Shown here: positions 51,642-60,415 of the stretch, one piece after another
Layout: the number at the start of each line of letters is the position of its first letter
Numbering within the stretch: position 1 is the first letter of the stretch
Origin: Marinospirillum insulare DSM 21763
GTDB taxonomy: Bacteria; Pseudomonadota; Gammaproteobacteria; Pseudomonadales; Halomonadaceae
Direction: 5' to 3'
Assembly: GCF_000686905.1 (NCBI RefSeq)
Contig: NZ_JMLW01000016.1
Coordinates: 1 to 64,000 of the forward strand
Length of the DNA: 64,000 nucleotides
Notes under the pieces: model-generated
Database searches by the model: none
What the model was told of the DNA's origin: nothing
The model's input: the letters and a program-made list of their open reading frames with translations, nothing else
Translations under genes and position numbers: made by a program

Positions 51642-52106
51642 GTGGCAGATTTAGTTATTTTAGTTGGGAGTGTTTACGGTGGCTCTGTTGAAGTAGCCGA
51701 AGCGGTTGCTGAAGCCGTTGAAGCTGAAGGTTTAACTGTTGAGTTGAGTGAAGAACCAACCCTTGCCAGCTTAGAAAATTCTTCAGTTATTTTATTGGTT
51801 TCTTCAACAACGGGTAGTGGTGAACTGCCAGAAAATATTCAGCCTTTTTATGCTGCCTTGCAAGAACAGCCTCTAGCCTTAGCTGGTCGAGGCTATGCAG
51901 TGATTGCTTTGGGTGATTCATCTTACGGTGATAGCTACTGTGCAGGTGGCCTGTTATTAGATGAGCAGTTTGCAGGTTTAGGTGCTAAGGCACTGATGCC
52001 ATTATTAAAAATTGATGCTTTAGAGTTTTTTCAGCCAGCTGATGGGGTTGCAGACTGGCTAGCTAGTTGGGTGGATGCACTAAAAAAGTTTAGCGGAAAG
52101 GGTTAA
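51642..52106 (+). CDS. Flavodoxin-domain protein, MioC/YqcA type
   Basis: This 154-residue FMN protein starts VADLVILVGSVYGGSVEVAE (the phosphate-binding loop) and continues with SSTTGSGELPENIQPFYAAL and ALGDSSYGDSYCAGG, the isoalloxazine-binding loops. The SVYGG..VAE loop is that of short MioC-like flavodoxins. GTG 51642 is preferred because AGGAG (51631-51635) lies six bases before it. The last 17 bases overlap the end of the convergent basic-protein gene. The electron-transfer partner is unknown. Confidence 0.88.
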   Translation: MADLVILVGSVYGGSVEVAEAVAEAVEAEGLTVELSEEPTLASLENSSVILLVSSTTGSGELPENIQPFYAALQEQPLALAGRGYAVIALGDSSYGDSYCAGGLLLDEQFAGLGAKALMPLLKIDALEFFQPADGVADWLASWVDALKKFSGKG

Positions 52107-52383
52107 ACATAATAACGACCACTATTAGCGCACCTAGTACAAGTAAAATATCTAGCACCCAGCGGCTTACCGAACGCTTACGCTTTTTAGGTTGAGGTCG
52201 TCTAGCCGCTAAAGCACGCTGTGCAGAAGGGTTACGTGCACCACCTCTTGCTGTGCTAGTACGTGAAGCAGAAGCGCGCCTAGCGGGTCTCTTACTGCGA
52301 GACACCTGCTTTCTTAACTCCTTTTCTTCATGTTGGCGTTTGCGCTGAAGGGCTTCTTCCTTCAGCTTTGCCATATCGACCAT
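52090..52383 (-). CDS. Basic protein with a C-terminal membrane anchor
   Basis: This 97-residue protein starts with a charged helix (AKLKEEALQRKRQHEEKELR), followed by an Arg/Lys/Ala-rich low-complexity region (SRSKRPARRASASRTSTARG to PKKRKRSVSR) and a C-terminal helix (WVLDILLVLGALIVVVIMF). It is therefore a tail-anchored, strongly basic inner-membrane protein. ATG 52383 has GGAG nine bases upstream; a TTG five codons earlier overlaps that site. I know no family. The 3' end overlaps the flavodoxin gene by 17 bases. Confidence 0.65.
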   Translation of the reverse strand: MVDMAKLKEEALQRKRQHEEKELRKQVSRSKRPARRASASRTSTARGGARNPSAQRALAARRPQPKKRKRSVSRWVLDILLVLGALIVVVIMFNPFR

Positions 52384-52524
52384 GCTAACTATCTCCAAAA
52401 TAATACAAAACAGAGAAGTTCTCTGTAGGGACTGATCTAATGTCAGTTTAGGGCAAGTTTACCCTTTAAAATAAATAAGTACTGCAACCTGTCGTGTCTT
52501 TTCTGTCAGTATTTCGTAGCTGCC

Positions 52525-53904
52525 TTAGCTTATAAGTTGGTAACAGGGGTTGTAAGTTTTTCCTGCTAACTTCATTCGTCCTTGTTGAGCAAAAGCACTC
52601 AGAAGTTTATCTAACAGCCCAAGCAGTTCTGGGTCACCCTGGAGCTGAAAAGGCCCTTGCTCCTGAATGGCACGAATACCCGCTTCCTTAACATTGCCAG
52701 CAACTATGCCTGAAAAGGCTCTTCTTAAATTAGCTGCAAGTAAGTGTATCGGCTGATCACGGTGTAACTGGAGTTCAGACATAGCTTGATGCGTGGGGTT
52801 GAAAGGCTGCTGGAATACTTTATCTATTTTTAATTGCCAATTAAAGTAGAAAGCATCCTTGTGCTCTATACGGTGGAGTCTAACATTTTGCATGGATTGT
52901 TTCATGCTATGTGCGACTTCAATAGGGTTGTTGATAATTATGCTGTAGTAATCACGTATTTGTTCACCTAAGGCTGTCACAATAAAGTGATCAATTTGTT
53001 CAAAATAAGCGCGCGAAGATTCAGGTCCCGTAAAAATAACCGGAAAGGGTTGATCTTGGTTTTCTGGGTTGCTAAGTATTCCTAGCAAGTAAAGTATTTC
53101 TTCTGCGGTACCTACACCACCAGGAAAAACAATAATGCCGTGACCTAAGCGCACAAAGGCCTCTAAGCGTTTTTCTATGTCTGGCATAATCACCAGTTCA
53201 TTAACGATAGGGTTAGGAGCTTCGGCAGCGATAATGCCAGGCTCTGTTATACCTATGTAACGCCTTAGCTGTGTGCGCTGCTTAGCATGAGCGACGTTAG
53301 CCCCTTTCATGGGTCCTTTCATAGCGCCTGGTCCACAGCCAGTGCAAATATCTAGCTCACGCAAACCCAGATGATAGCCAATCGCTTTGCTGTAATCATA
53401 TTCTTCTCTTGAAATGGAATGCCCACCCCAGCAAACAATTAAGTTAGGTGGCAGGTTGGTGCGTAATACTCTGGCGTTTCTTAAAATATGAAAAACGGCA
53501 TCAGTAATGCCGTCACTGGTGGTTAAGTCGTGGTTAAGGCTGCGCTTTATTTCATTGCTGACATAAACTAAATCGCGTAGTACCGCAAAAATGTGTTCAC
53601 GCATACCGCGTATCATCACTCCGTCAACAAAAGCATCAGCTGGCGCTTGAGTGAGCTTTAAAAGAATGCCTCTGTCCCTTTGTATTATTTCAATATCAAA
53701 GTCGGGGTACTGCCTTAGCATGGCAGCTGTGTCATCTATAGGGCTGCCACAAGAAAGCACTGCTAAGGCGCAGTGACGTAAAATTTCATGGTGACCATCG
53801 CTGGATGTTTTTCTAAGCCGATTAACTTCATGTTGTGAAAGCACTTCTAAACTGCCTTCAGGTGAAACCAAAGCATTAATAGCACTAGTGTTGGGTGATT
53901 GCAT
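52525..53904 (-). CDS. ppnN: Nucleotide 5'-monophosphate nucleosidase PpnN (YgdH)
   Basis: This 459-residue LOG-family enzyme cleaves nucleoside monophosphates to base and ribose phosphate and is bound by (p)ppGpp in E. coli. Features: an N-terminal cap (LSPEGSLEVLSQ-like, residues 12-26), the Rossmann core with VCWGGHSISREEYDY and TGCGPGAMKGPMKGA, and IIVFPGGVGTAEEILYLLGI, the PGGxGTxxE catalytic motif. Length fits PpnN. It diverges from the membrane-protein gene across a 311-base gap. Confidence 0.92.
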   Translation of the reverse strand: MQSPNTSAINALVSPEGSLEVLSQHEVNRLRKTSSDGHHEILRHCALAVLSCGSPIDDTAAMLRQYPDFDIEIIQRDRGILLKLTQAPADAFVDGVMIRGMREHIFAVLRDLVYVSNEIKRSLNHDLTTSDGITDAVFHILRNARVLRTNLPPNLIVCWGGHSISREEYDYSKAIGYHLGLRELDICTGCGPGAMKGPMKGANVAHAKQRTQLRRYIGITEPGIIAAEAPNPIVNELVIMPDIEKRLEAFVRLGHGIIVFPGGVGTAEEILYLLGILSNPENQDQPFPVIFTGPESSRAYFEQIDHFIVTALGEQIRDYYSIIINNPIEVAHSMKQSMQNVRLHRIEHKDAFYFNWQLKIDKVFQQPFNPTHQAMSELQLHRDQPIHLLAANLRRAFSGIVAGNVKEAGIRAIQEQGPFQLQGDPELLGLLDKLLSAFAQQGRMKLAGKTYNPCYQLIS

Positions 53905-54173
53905 TTAGGGGATCGCTCCTAGCGAAAATATTTATACCTTGCTTTACTCATGATAAAACATTCGCTTACTTTTTGCGGCTAGTTTTAGCCTTGCTAACAA
54001 TTGATAACAAAACCTAGGGTGCTGCCTGTTTTTAATTGCATAATTATTGAATACTAGCAAAATAAGCTAAATAATCATGCTAGCCTAGTGGCTATTAGGT
54101 TAACAAAATTAAGTCAAGCTAGCAGTTGCTAGTTATATGGTCGAATTGGCATCTAGGTTAATTCAGCGTAAAA
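53905..54173. other. Gene-free spacer
   Basis: This AT-rich stretch separates ppnN and the membrane-protein gene, which run in opposite directions. Apart from promoter-like AT tracts and repeated GCTAGC/CTAGC words (for example near 54080 and 54115) I see no gene or RNA in it. Confidence 0.5.
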
Positions 54174-54215
54174 AGCACCTGCCTGAACGATCACACTTCC
54201 TTGTTTACAGGTGCT
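54174..54215 (+). promoter_or_regulatory. Leader hairpin covering the ribosome site
   Basis: AGCACCTG (54174-54181) pairs perfectly with CAGGTGCT (54208-54215). The second arm contains the only Shine-Dalgarno-like AGG and ends directly at ATG 54216. Folding would hide the ribosome site. The loop is 26 bases. Confidence 0.5.
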
Positions 54216-54629
54216 ATGGCAACCATTGCAGAACGCTATCGTTATGGTCGTAGTGCTATGGATACTATCTATTCTGGTGCTTCGGTATTCTGGATTGTAG
54301 GTTTTATTGCACTCTTTATGCTGCCTTTAGTAACCCTGTTTAAGCCAGTGCTACCTATTGCCTTATCCATTACTCTACTGATTACTGGTTACCTATGTAT
54401 TGCAGTAGCAGTAGAGAATATTAACAATGCTACGTCTATGGGTATTGCTGGAATTATGGGTGTGGTACTAGCTACTCATGGTGCGGCTTGGGGGTTGGGT
54501 GTAGGTACGGTGCTTTACTTTATTATTGAGTTTCGTGGCTTTGGTAAGGCTGCCGCAGAAAATGAAGACGAGCCTATTCAAGTGGTTGATAATATGGCGG
54601 TTGAAGAAGATGAACCACCTAAAAGTTAA
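54216..54629 (+). CDS. Inner-membrane protein of unknown function
   Basis: This 137-residue protein has about four helices (SVFWIVGFIALFMLPLVTLF, VLPIALSITLLITGYLCIAV, SMGIAGIMGVVLATHGAAWG and LGVGTVLYFIIEF). An acidic tail (AENEDEPIQVVDNMAVEEDE) lies at the C-terminus. ATG 54216 is preferred to TTG 54201, giving MATIAERYRYGRS. The translation start lies against the base of a hairpin. A terminator follows. I do not recognise a family. Confidence 0.7.
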   Translation: MATIAERYRYGRSAMDTIYSGASVFWIVGFIALFMLPLVTLFKPVLPIALSITLLITGYLCIAVAVENINNATSMGIAGIMGVVLATHGAAWGLGVGTVLYFIIEFRGFGKAAAENEDEPIQVVDNMAVEEDEPPKS

Positions 54630-54665
54630 CTAGACTGATTTATTGAACAGTTTCGCTTAAACTAT

Positions 54666-54696
54666 AAAGCCCTCAACTACTGGTTGGGGGCTTTTC
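54666..54696 (+). terminator. Rho-independent terminator of the membrane-protein gene
   Basis: AAAGCCC.CAAC (from 54666) pairs with GTTG.GGGCTTT (to about 54693), followed by further T. It lies 37 bases after the stop. Confidence 0.85.
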
Positions 54697-54737
54697 TTTT
54701 ACAAGTGCTTTTTTTAGGTGTAAAGGTGCTACCCATT

Positions 54738-55628
54738 ATGTTTAATGCGCTTTACTTTCGTACTTTTATTTCACTCGTTGAAACGGGTAGCTTTACCCAA
54801 ACTGCCCGCTTGTTAGATATGACTCAGCCGGGTGTAAGCCAGCATGTTCGCAAGCTAGAAGACTATTTTAGCTTGCCTCTGTTAGTGCGTATGGGAAAAC
54901 GTTTTGAACTGACTGAAGCAGGTCGACAAGTTTATGACTATGCTTTGCGTTTGTTTTCTGAGCATGAACAGTTTCGGCATAGCTTAGAGCAAGACTTGCT
55001 TGAGGGTGGAGAGTGCCGTATCGCCAGTATTGAAGTTTTAGGTGTGCTGCTTTACCCCTTTGCGTTAGGTTTTATGAAAAACCACCCACGCTTACGTTTG
55101 CACCTGCGTTTTGCAGATAATCAAGAAGCCATTCAAGAAGTATTAAATCGTAAGGTAGATTTAGCTTTAGTGAGCGAAATGCAGCGCCACTCAGATTTAA
55201 AGTATGTTGAATACTTACAAGAGCCTTTAATTGTTGTAGTGCCTGCAGAGTATCAAGGCAATAACCTACAAGAGTTACTTGGTTTAGGTTTTATTAACCA
55301 CCAGCAGGGGCAGCAGCAAGCAGGTGAGCTACTCAAAGCCAACTTTCCAGAAGAGTACCGAGGCTCTAGGCAGCTAATACAGCGTAGCTATGTTAACCGT
55401 GTTCATTTAGCTTTAGATGCAGTAGCCAGAGGCTTAGGGTTTAGCGTAGTACCACGCAGTGTATGGGAGGCTTCTACCTGGCAGCAACAGATACGCGAAT
55501 GGCGTTTACCCATTGAAACCTGTTGGCCTATTTATCAGGTTAGCTTAAAAGAGAAGAAACTACCCGAGCGTTACCTACAGCTGTTAGATGATTACTTGTC
55601 CTGGCGGCAGGGCACAGATATTCGCTAG
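54738..55628 (+). CDS. LysR-family transcriptional regulator
   Basis: This 296-residue regulator has the LysR winged helix-turn-helix: FRTFISLVETGSFTQTARLL, then DMTQPGVSQHVRKLEDYFSL and LLVRMGKRFELTEAGRQVY. The effector domain follows (FADNQEAIQEVLNRKVDLAL; LDAVARGLGFSVVPRSVWE). ATG 54738 matches the usual LysR start. LysR proteins usually control a divergent gene, but here the upstream gene runs in the same direction behind a terminator, so the target is not evident. Confidence 0.9.
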   Translation: MFNALYFRTFISLVETGSFTQTARLLDMTQPGVSQHVRKLEDYFSLPLLVRMGKRFELTEAGRQVYDYALRLFSEHEQFRHSLEQDLLEGGECRIASIEVLGVLLYPFALGFMKNHPRLRLHLRFADNQEAIQEVLNRKVDLALVSEMQRHSDLKYVEYLQEPLIVVVPAEYQGNNLQELLGLGFINHQQGQQQAGELLKANFPEEYRGSRQLIQRSYVNRVHLALDAVARGLGFSVVPRSVWEASTWQQQIREWRLPIETCWPIYQVSLKEKKLPERYLQLLDDYLSWRQGTDIR

Positions 55629-55642
55629 TTGGATGGCATAAA

Positions 55643-55684
55643 TAATAAAGCTCCTAAAGGCAGTAACCTTTAAGAGCTTTATTA
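55643..55684. terminator. Bidirectional terminator between lysR and ppa
   Basis: TAATAAAGCTC (55643-55653) pairs with GAGCTTTATTA (55674-55684), and AAAG with CTTT inside. It lies between converging genes, with A/T tracts on both sides. Confidence 0.75.
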
Positions 55685-55721
55685 AATAGCAGTCAATAGC
55701 TAGTCCTACCAGTAGGTTGTA

Positions 55722-56249
55722 TTAAGACCTATAAGCTGCTTCAGACTTTATAATTGCTGCATGTGCATCTGCTTTAGTACCCCAGTTTTCTACTTTAACC
55801 CATTTGCCTTCTTCTAAATCTTTGTAATTTTCAAAGAAGTGCGAAATTTGTTTGCGTAGTAGCTCAGGTACATCGTTGATGTCTTGAACATCATTATAAA
55901 TAGTGGTTAGCGACTCGTGAGGCACGGCAATGAGTTTAGCATCAGAACCTGACTCATCAACCATATTTAGAACACCAACAGCGCGACAGCGAATAATACT
56001 GCCTGGCTCAACTGGATGAGGAGTAATCACCAGTACGTCTAGTGCATCACCATCTTCACCCAAAGTTTTGGGGATATAACCATAGTTAGCTGGATAAAAC
56101 ATAGGTGTTGCCATAAAACGGTCAACGACCAGTGCGTCCATTTCTTCGTCAATTTCATATTTAACAGGCGAATGATTGGCTGGAATTTCAATCACCACGT
56201 TAATGTCTTCTGGAAGAGATTTACCAGCAGGAATCTTGTTGTAGCTCAT
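55722..56249 (-). CDS. ppa: Inorganic pyrophosphatase
   Basis: This 175-residue family I enzyme hydrolyses pyrophosphate. Active-site segments are intact: [16 protein letters not shown] (Lys), [20 protein letters not shown], followed by [10 protein letters not shown] (metal Asp residues), and [13 protein letters not shown]. Length equals the E. coli enzyme. It stands alone, converging with the LysR gene. Confidence 0.95.
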   Translation of the reverse strand: MSYNKIPAGKSLPEDINVVIEIPANHSPVKYEIDEEMDALVVDRFMATPMFYPANYGYIPKTLGEDGDALDVLVITPHPVEPGSIIRCRAVGVLNMVDESGSDAKLIAVPHESLTTIYNDVQDINDVPELLRKQISHFFENYKDLEEGKWVKVENWGTKADAHAAIIKSEAAYRS

Positions 56250-56438
56250 CAGCTTTAGACCCTAGTAAGAAGTGAGAATTTTTAAGCAGAGTAATTATAC
56301 GTTTCTTAAGCCCATAACTCCAACTTGTTAGCGGTCTTTCAGACCAAGGGATAAGAGTAATTCACTTGAGATGCAGGGGATACAAGGGGGATACTAGGAA
56401 TATTAGCGCAGTATTAACAATGTTTAAGGCATTTGCAC

Positions 56439-58154
56439 ATGCAGCAGGAAGAATTAAAAGTTAGTTACGGTCAAGCTTATTTAGCTCAAGACCCGCAAAG
56501 TGCGCGTGCAGCCATGGCAGTAGCCAACCCTAAAGACTCACAACTTGCTATAAAAGGTGTGGCAGCAGTTATTGCTGACTCAACCTGGCGTAATGTTTTA
56601 GCTAAGCAGGCTGGTGAAACCAGTGTTAAAGGATTTATAGCTGACTATTATTCAACACCCGATAACTGGGATGTTAAAACATCCGCTCATCGCGTTTTTT
56701 CTGCTTTAAACAGCTGGCTTTTTTCGCAAAATCGCCATTTAACCAAGGGTAGCTATATTAGCTCCATGAGTGCATTGCTGTTTTTAGGTCGGCAAGTGCA
56801 TTTATTTCACATGGGCGACACGCTTGTTTACCGTTTAAGGGGCGCTGATTGTCAGTTACTTAACCGAGAACACACCACCTATTTAGGTGGTTACCGCTAC
56901 CCCTCTCGTGCCATGGGTATGGACCCTAACCTAGACATAGATTATTTGAAATTTACTGCCAAGCAGGGTGATCTGTTTTTATTTACTACCCAGGCTGTAA
57001 AAGGCACTCTAGTTCCTTCAGATTTTGTCCAGCTGATTAGTCAGTATTCCGATGATCTTAATTTAACCTGTGACCAAATTTTAAAAAGAGCCATGGAAAA
57101 AGCCAGTCGCCGTGGTTACTCCAGCTATAATTTCTGTTTTCAATTAGTCAGGGTCGATCAGCTGCCCGAAGAAGCCGTTGAAGGGTTAGGAGAAGCTTAT
57201 ACAAGTTTACCTGTACCTGTAGAGCTGAATCCGGGTGATGAGTTAGACGGCTACCGAGTTACCAAAGTTTTATCACGCAGTGCAATGAGTCGTATTTATA
57301 AAGTTTATGATGCTGCTAGTAACCGTGACCTAGTATTAAAGGCTCCTTCGCCGCGTATTGCTCGTAAAAAAGAATTTATTGCCCAGTTTATAATGCAGCA
57401 GTGGGTTGTTGAACGGGTTTCATCCCCCTATGTTGCTAAGGTGGTGGACCTCTCTAAGCCACGCACTCAATTATATTATTTAATGGAATATGTGCAGGGT
57501 GGTCGAACACTAGAAGAATGGATTAAAGGCAACCCTGATGCAGACATTAAGCTAAGGGTAGATTTAATAGAGCAGTTGACTAAAGCTGTTAGAGCTATGC
57601 ATAGGCGAGAGGTTTTGCACCAAAACCTGAATCCCCAAAATATTATGGTCGACAAGCAAGGTTTAGTTAAACTGGTAGACTTTGCAGCCGCTAGCCTGGC
57701 AAAAATGAATGACTTACCACCTGCTTCTACCCTAGCGAGGCGTGTGGGTTTAACCGCCTACTCTGCGCCTGAATACCGCTTAGGAAAAGAGCCTACGCAA
57801 AAATCAGATCAATTCTCTGTGGCAGCTATAGCCTATGAAATACTCACAGGCAAACAAGCCTATGCTGGTCAATTAGAGAAGCTGAATTCTAAGGTGGATT
57901 TTGCTCATCTGAACTACCTGCCAGCTTTTCAAGTGAACCCAGAGTTACCTGCATGGGTAGACTTGCCGCTACACAAAGCCTTACAGCCTAATTCAGAGTT
58001 ACGCTATCGCCGTTTATCAGAATTTATTTATGATTTAAAAAAGCCAGCTGCTAACCAACTGAATCAGCCAGCCAATGAAGCCAGCCCACTTAATTTTTGG
58101 AAAGGTTTAGCCGGTTTTCTGTTATTGTTATTGCTATTAAGTTTATTTTATTAA
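56439..58154 (+). CDS. PP2C phosphatase/protein kinase fusion, probable double pseudoenzyme
   Basis: This 571-residue protein has an N-terminal PP2C-like domain (about 1-245), a Ser/Thr-kinase-like domain (about 265-545) and a C-terminal membrane helix (GLAGFLLLLLLLSLFY). It resembles the bifunctional kinase/phosphatase family near nitrate genes in pseudomonads. Key residues are missing. In PP2C, ADG is ADS (46-48), the CSDG-type motif is FTTQA and the final DN is YN. In the kinase, HRD is HQN (394-396) and DFG is DFA (414-416), although LVLK (Lys301) and APE remain. ATG 56439 has AAGG nine bases upstream. A zinc-ribbon gene follows. Confidence 0.85.
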   Translation: MQQEELKVSYGQAYLAQDPQSARAAMAVANPKDSQLAIKGVAAVIADSTWRNVLAKQAGETSVKGFIADYYSTPDNWDVKTSAHRVFSALNSWLFSQNRHLTKGSYISSMSALLFLGRQVHLFHMGDTLVYRLRGADCQLLNREHTTYLGGYRYPSRAMGMDPNLDIDYLKFTAKQGDLFLFTTQAVKGTLVPSDFVQLISQYSDDLNLTCDQILKRAMEKASRRGYSSYNFCFQLVRVDQLPEEAVEGLGEAYTSLPVPVELNPGDELDGYRVTKVLSRSAMSRIYKVYDAASNRDLVLKAPSPRIARKKEFIAQFIMQQWVVERVSSPYVAKVVDLSKPRTQLYYLMEYVQGGRTLEEWIKGNPDADIKLRVDLIEQLTKAVRAMHRREVLHQNLNPQNIMVDKQGLVKLVDFAAASLAKMNDLPPASTLARRVGLTAYSAPEYRLGKEPTQKSDQFSVAAIAYEILTGKQAYAGQLEKLNSKVDFAHLNYLPAFQVNPELPAWVDLPLHKALQPNSELRYRRLSEFIYDLKKPAANQLNQPANEASPLNFWKGLAGFLLLLLLLSLFY

Positions 58155-58179
58155 GTCGCTGTTGTCTTTGGAGAAACAA

Positions 58180-58698
58180 ATGACAGACCAAACATCACGC
58201 CTAGTTGAGCTTTATGACCAGCTAATTGAGCGCTTATACGAAACCAAGCTAGAGCTAGAAAAATCTAGCCAAGCCCTAGATTTAGAGAAAGAGATTGAAC
58301 GCCTAGCTGAAACTGAACAAGAGATAGAGCGCTTAACGCGTGAAGAAGCAGACTTATTAACCGCTTGGTTAAAGCGAGACTTACAAGATTTACGCTCTTA
58401 TTTAGTTGAAACAGGTAAGGGTGTAAGTGATTGGCTAGCACAAGAAACCCAACTATTAAGCGAGCAGTTTATTTACTGGTTGAAACAGGTGGCCGACCCA
58501 TCTTTGCTAGATGCGCGTACCTTGCAAGAAGACTTGGCAAGCCGTGATGATCCAACTATTTATCATACTGGCGAGCTGGCTATGGCTGGAACTTTCCGCT
58601 GCTCTAGCTGTGACAAGAAAATTCAAATGGCAGCCACCCATCGCCTAGATGCTTGCCACCGTTGCGATGGCAGGGTTTTTATTCGCTGTCCAGACTAA
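58180..58698 (+). CDS. Zinc-ribbon protein (DUF1451-like)
   Basis: This 172-residue protein has a long helical N-terminal part (ERLYETKLELEKSSQALDLE, EIERLAETEQEIERLTREEA) and a C-terminal zinc ribbon, CSSCDKK...CHRCDG with two CxxC pairs. This is the DUF1451 layout (helices, then GTFRCSSC...). ATG 58180 has GGAG six bases upstream. It starts 25 bases after the phosphatase/kinase gene and is probably co-transcribed with it. The function is unknown. Confidence 0.75.
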   Translation: MTDQTSRLVELYDQLIERLYETKLELEKSSQALDLEKEIERLAETEQEIERLTREEADLLTAWLKRDLQDLRSYLVETGKGVSDWLAQETQLLSEQFIYWLKQVADPSLLDARTLQEDLASRDDPTIYHTGELAMAGTFRCSSCDKKIQMAATHRLDACHRCDGRVFIRCPD

Positions 58699-58700
58699 AT

Positions 58701-60254
58701 TTAATTAAAAGCACGAATGGTCGATTCTAGCTCGCGGCTTTGCGTGGTCAGTTCTTTTAGCGCATCGCTAGCTAGTTTTGCACCTTCTAAAGTAGTTGTT
58801 GCTTGCTGGTTAATAGAAGTTATACGCTGATCTATTTCCTCAGCCACATTACGTTGTTGGCTAACTGCAGTCGCAACTTGCATCTCTCTGCTACTGATAC
58901 CAGAAAAGGTTTGTTCTATATCGGTAAAGCTTTGCAAGGTATCTAAAATTTGGGTGCGACTGGCTCCAATGCTGAGCTCATTTTGTTCCATTCGATCGAC
59001 TACCCGCCTAACTGTTACACGAATTTGCTCTAGGGTTGTATGGGTATCTTCCGTAGAGGAATGGGTTAGAGCAGCTAATTGACGTACCTCATCAGCCACC
59101 ACTGCAAAACCTCGCCCAGCATCACCTGCACGCGCAGCTTCTATGGCTGCATTAAGGGCTAGCAGGTTGGTTTGCTCAGAAATACCAGCAATTTGCTGCA
59201 TAATTCGGTCTACTTCTTGGCTTGCCAAACTTAATTTATTGACCTCATCAGAAGTTTCATGCAGCTCAGTACAAACGGTTTGAATGGAATTTGCAGTGCT
59301 CGAAATGTCTTCATAAGCATTAGAAAACACCTGACTAGAAGTATTTAAATGCTCAGAGTTGGCAGTTACATTCTGGTCAATTTCACGAACACTAGCAGAC
59401 ATCTCATGAATAGCAGTAGCTATTAGAGCTAAATCTTGCTCCTGCTGGTTTAAGGACTCAGTATTATTGGTAATTTGAGTGGTGAGCTTATTCATTACCT
59501 CACCAATAACATTCAGTGTATTAGATAAACGACCTAAAATAGTGCGTGTTTGCGCTCTATAGGCGTAAAAAGCCAGTTCAGAGGAAGCGGTTTCATCACG
59601 GCGTTTAGTAAATATTTTTTGTGCTGTGGGGTTGTTAATTATTTTCAAACTAAGCTTTTGAAGTTTGCGTAGGGGTGACAAACTAAACCAAGTAAAAGTT
59701 AGTGCTACTAATGGAATTAAGCTAAGCCAAAGTAAAGCGTAGTGCGGCATAAAATAAGTAAGTAAGCCACTTAATAAAGGTGAAACAAGAGCTAAGGCTA
59801 GGAGTTGAGTATGGATGATGGGCTGGCTTTTAACGGCTGGGTTTTTACCTGAATTCAGCTTTTTATAAATGGCTTCGGCATTTATTTTTCTGGCATTTGA
59901 AGGTTGGGTGCGGACTGATTGATAGCCTACAATTTTATTATCTTGGTAAATAGGTGTGGCATAAGCATCGACCCAATAATAATCACCATTTTTACAGCGG
60001 TTTTTTACTACACCATACCAAGATTTACCTTGTTTTAAGGCAGCCCAAAACTCTTTAAATGCAAGGGGTGGCATATCTGGATGACGCACTAGGTTATGGC
60101 TTTTACCCACTAATTCTTCAAGACTAAAACCACTAACCTTGCAAAAATCTGGGTTGGCATAAGTAATAATGCCTTTTAAATCGGTTGTTGAAACTAGGCG
60201 AGCGTCTTCAGCAAACTTGCATTCATTTTGAGTGATAGGAAGGTTGGTTTTCAT
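58701..60254 (-). CDS. Second Aer-like PAS chemoreceptor
   Basis: This 517-residue receptor is a paralogue of the one at 15.7 kb. PAS domain: [37 protein letters not shown] and [15 protein letters not shown] membrane hairpin follows ([35 protein letters not shown]), then the signalling tip [23 protein letters not shown] 60254 ([11 protein letters not shown]) mirrors the start of the first receptor; the 27-residue upstream extension is unlikely. An FNR-like sequence lies about 126 bases upstream. Its end is two bases from the zinc-ribbon gene end. Confidence 0.92.
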   Translation of the reverse strand: MKTNLPITQNECKFAEDARLVSTTDLKGIITYANPDFCKVSGFSLEELVGKSHNLVRHPDMPPLAFKEFWAALKQGKSWYGVVKNRCKNGDYYWVDAYATPIYQDNKIVGYQSVRTQPSNARKINAEAIYKKLNSGKNPAVKSQPIIHTQLLALALVSPLLSGLLTYFMPHYALLWLSLIPLVALTFTWFSLSPLRKLQKLSLKIINNPTAQKIFTKRRDETASSELAFYAYRAQTRTILGRLSNTLNVIGEVMNKLTTQITNNTESLNQQEQDLALIATAIHEMSASVREIDQNVTANSEHLNTSSQVFSNAYEDISSTANSIQTVCTELHETSDEVNKLSLASQEVDRIMQQIAGISEQTNLLALNAAIEAARAGDAGRGFAVVADEVRQLAALTHSSTEDTHTTLEQIRVTVRRVVDRMEQNELSIGASRTQILDTLQSFTDIEQTFSGISSREMQVATAVSQQRNVAEEIDQRITSINQQATTTLEGAKLASDALKELTTQSRELESTIRAFN

Positions 60255-60373
60255 TGTGCTCTGGTATCTCACATTAAAACGAAAAATAGAAAGCGTTTTT
60301 AATGTGCCACCCATAATAGGTGGTCTTAGATTCAAACTGGTTACATTAAAGAGCGCTAATTAAGTCGCATATT

Positions 60374-60387
60374 ATGATACAAGTCAA
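60374..60387 (-). promoter_or_regulatory. FNR-like site upstream of the second Aer-like gene
   Basis: ATGATACAAGTCAA (minus strand TTGACTTGTATCAT) matches TTGAT-N4-ATCAA except at two positions. Its distance to the start codon (about 126 bases) is almost the same as for the perfect box before the first Aer-like gene. Weak on its own. Confidence 0.35.
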
Positions 60388-60415
60388 AGAAAACTCAAGG
60401 GAAATAACGTGTATT

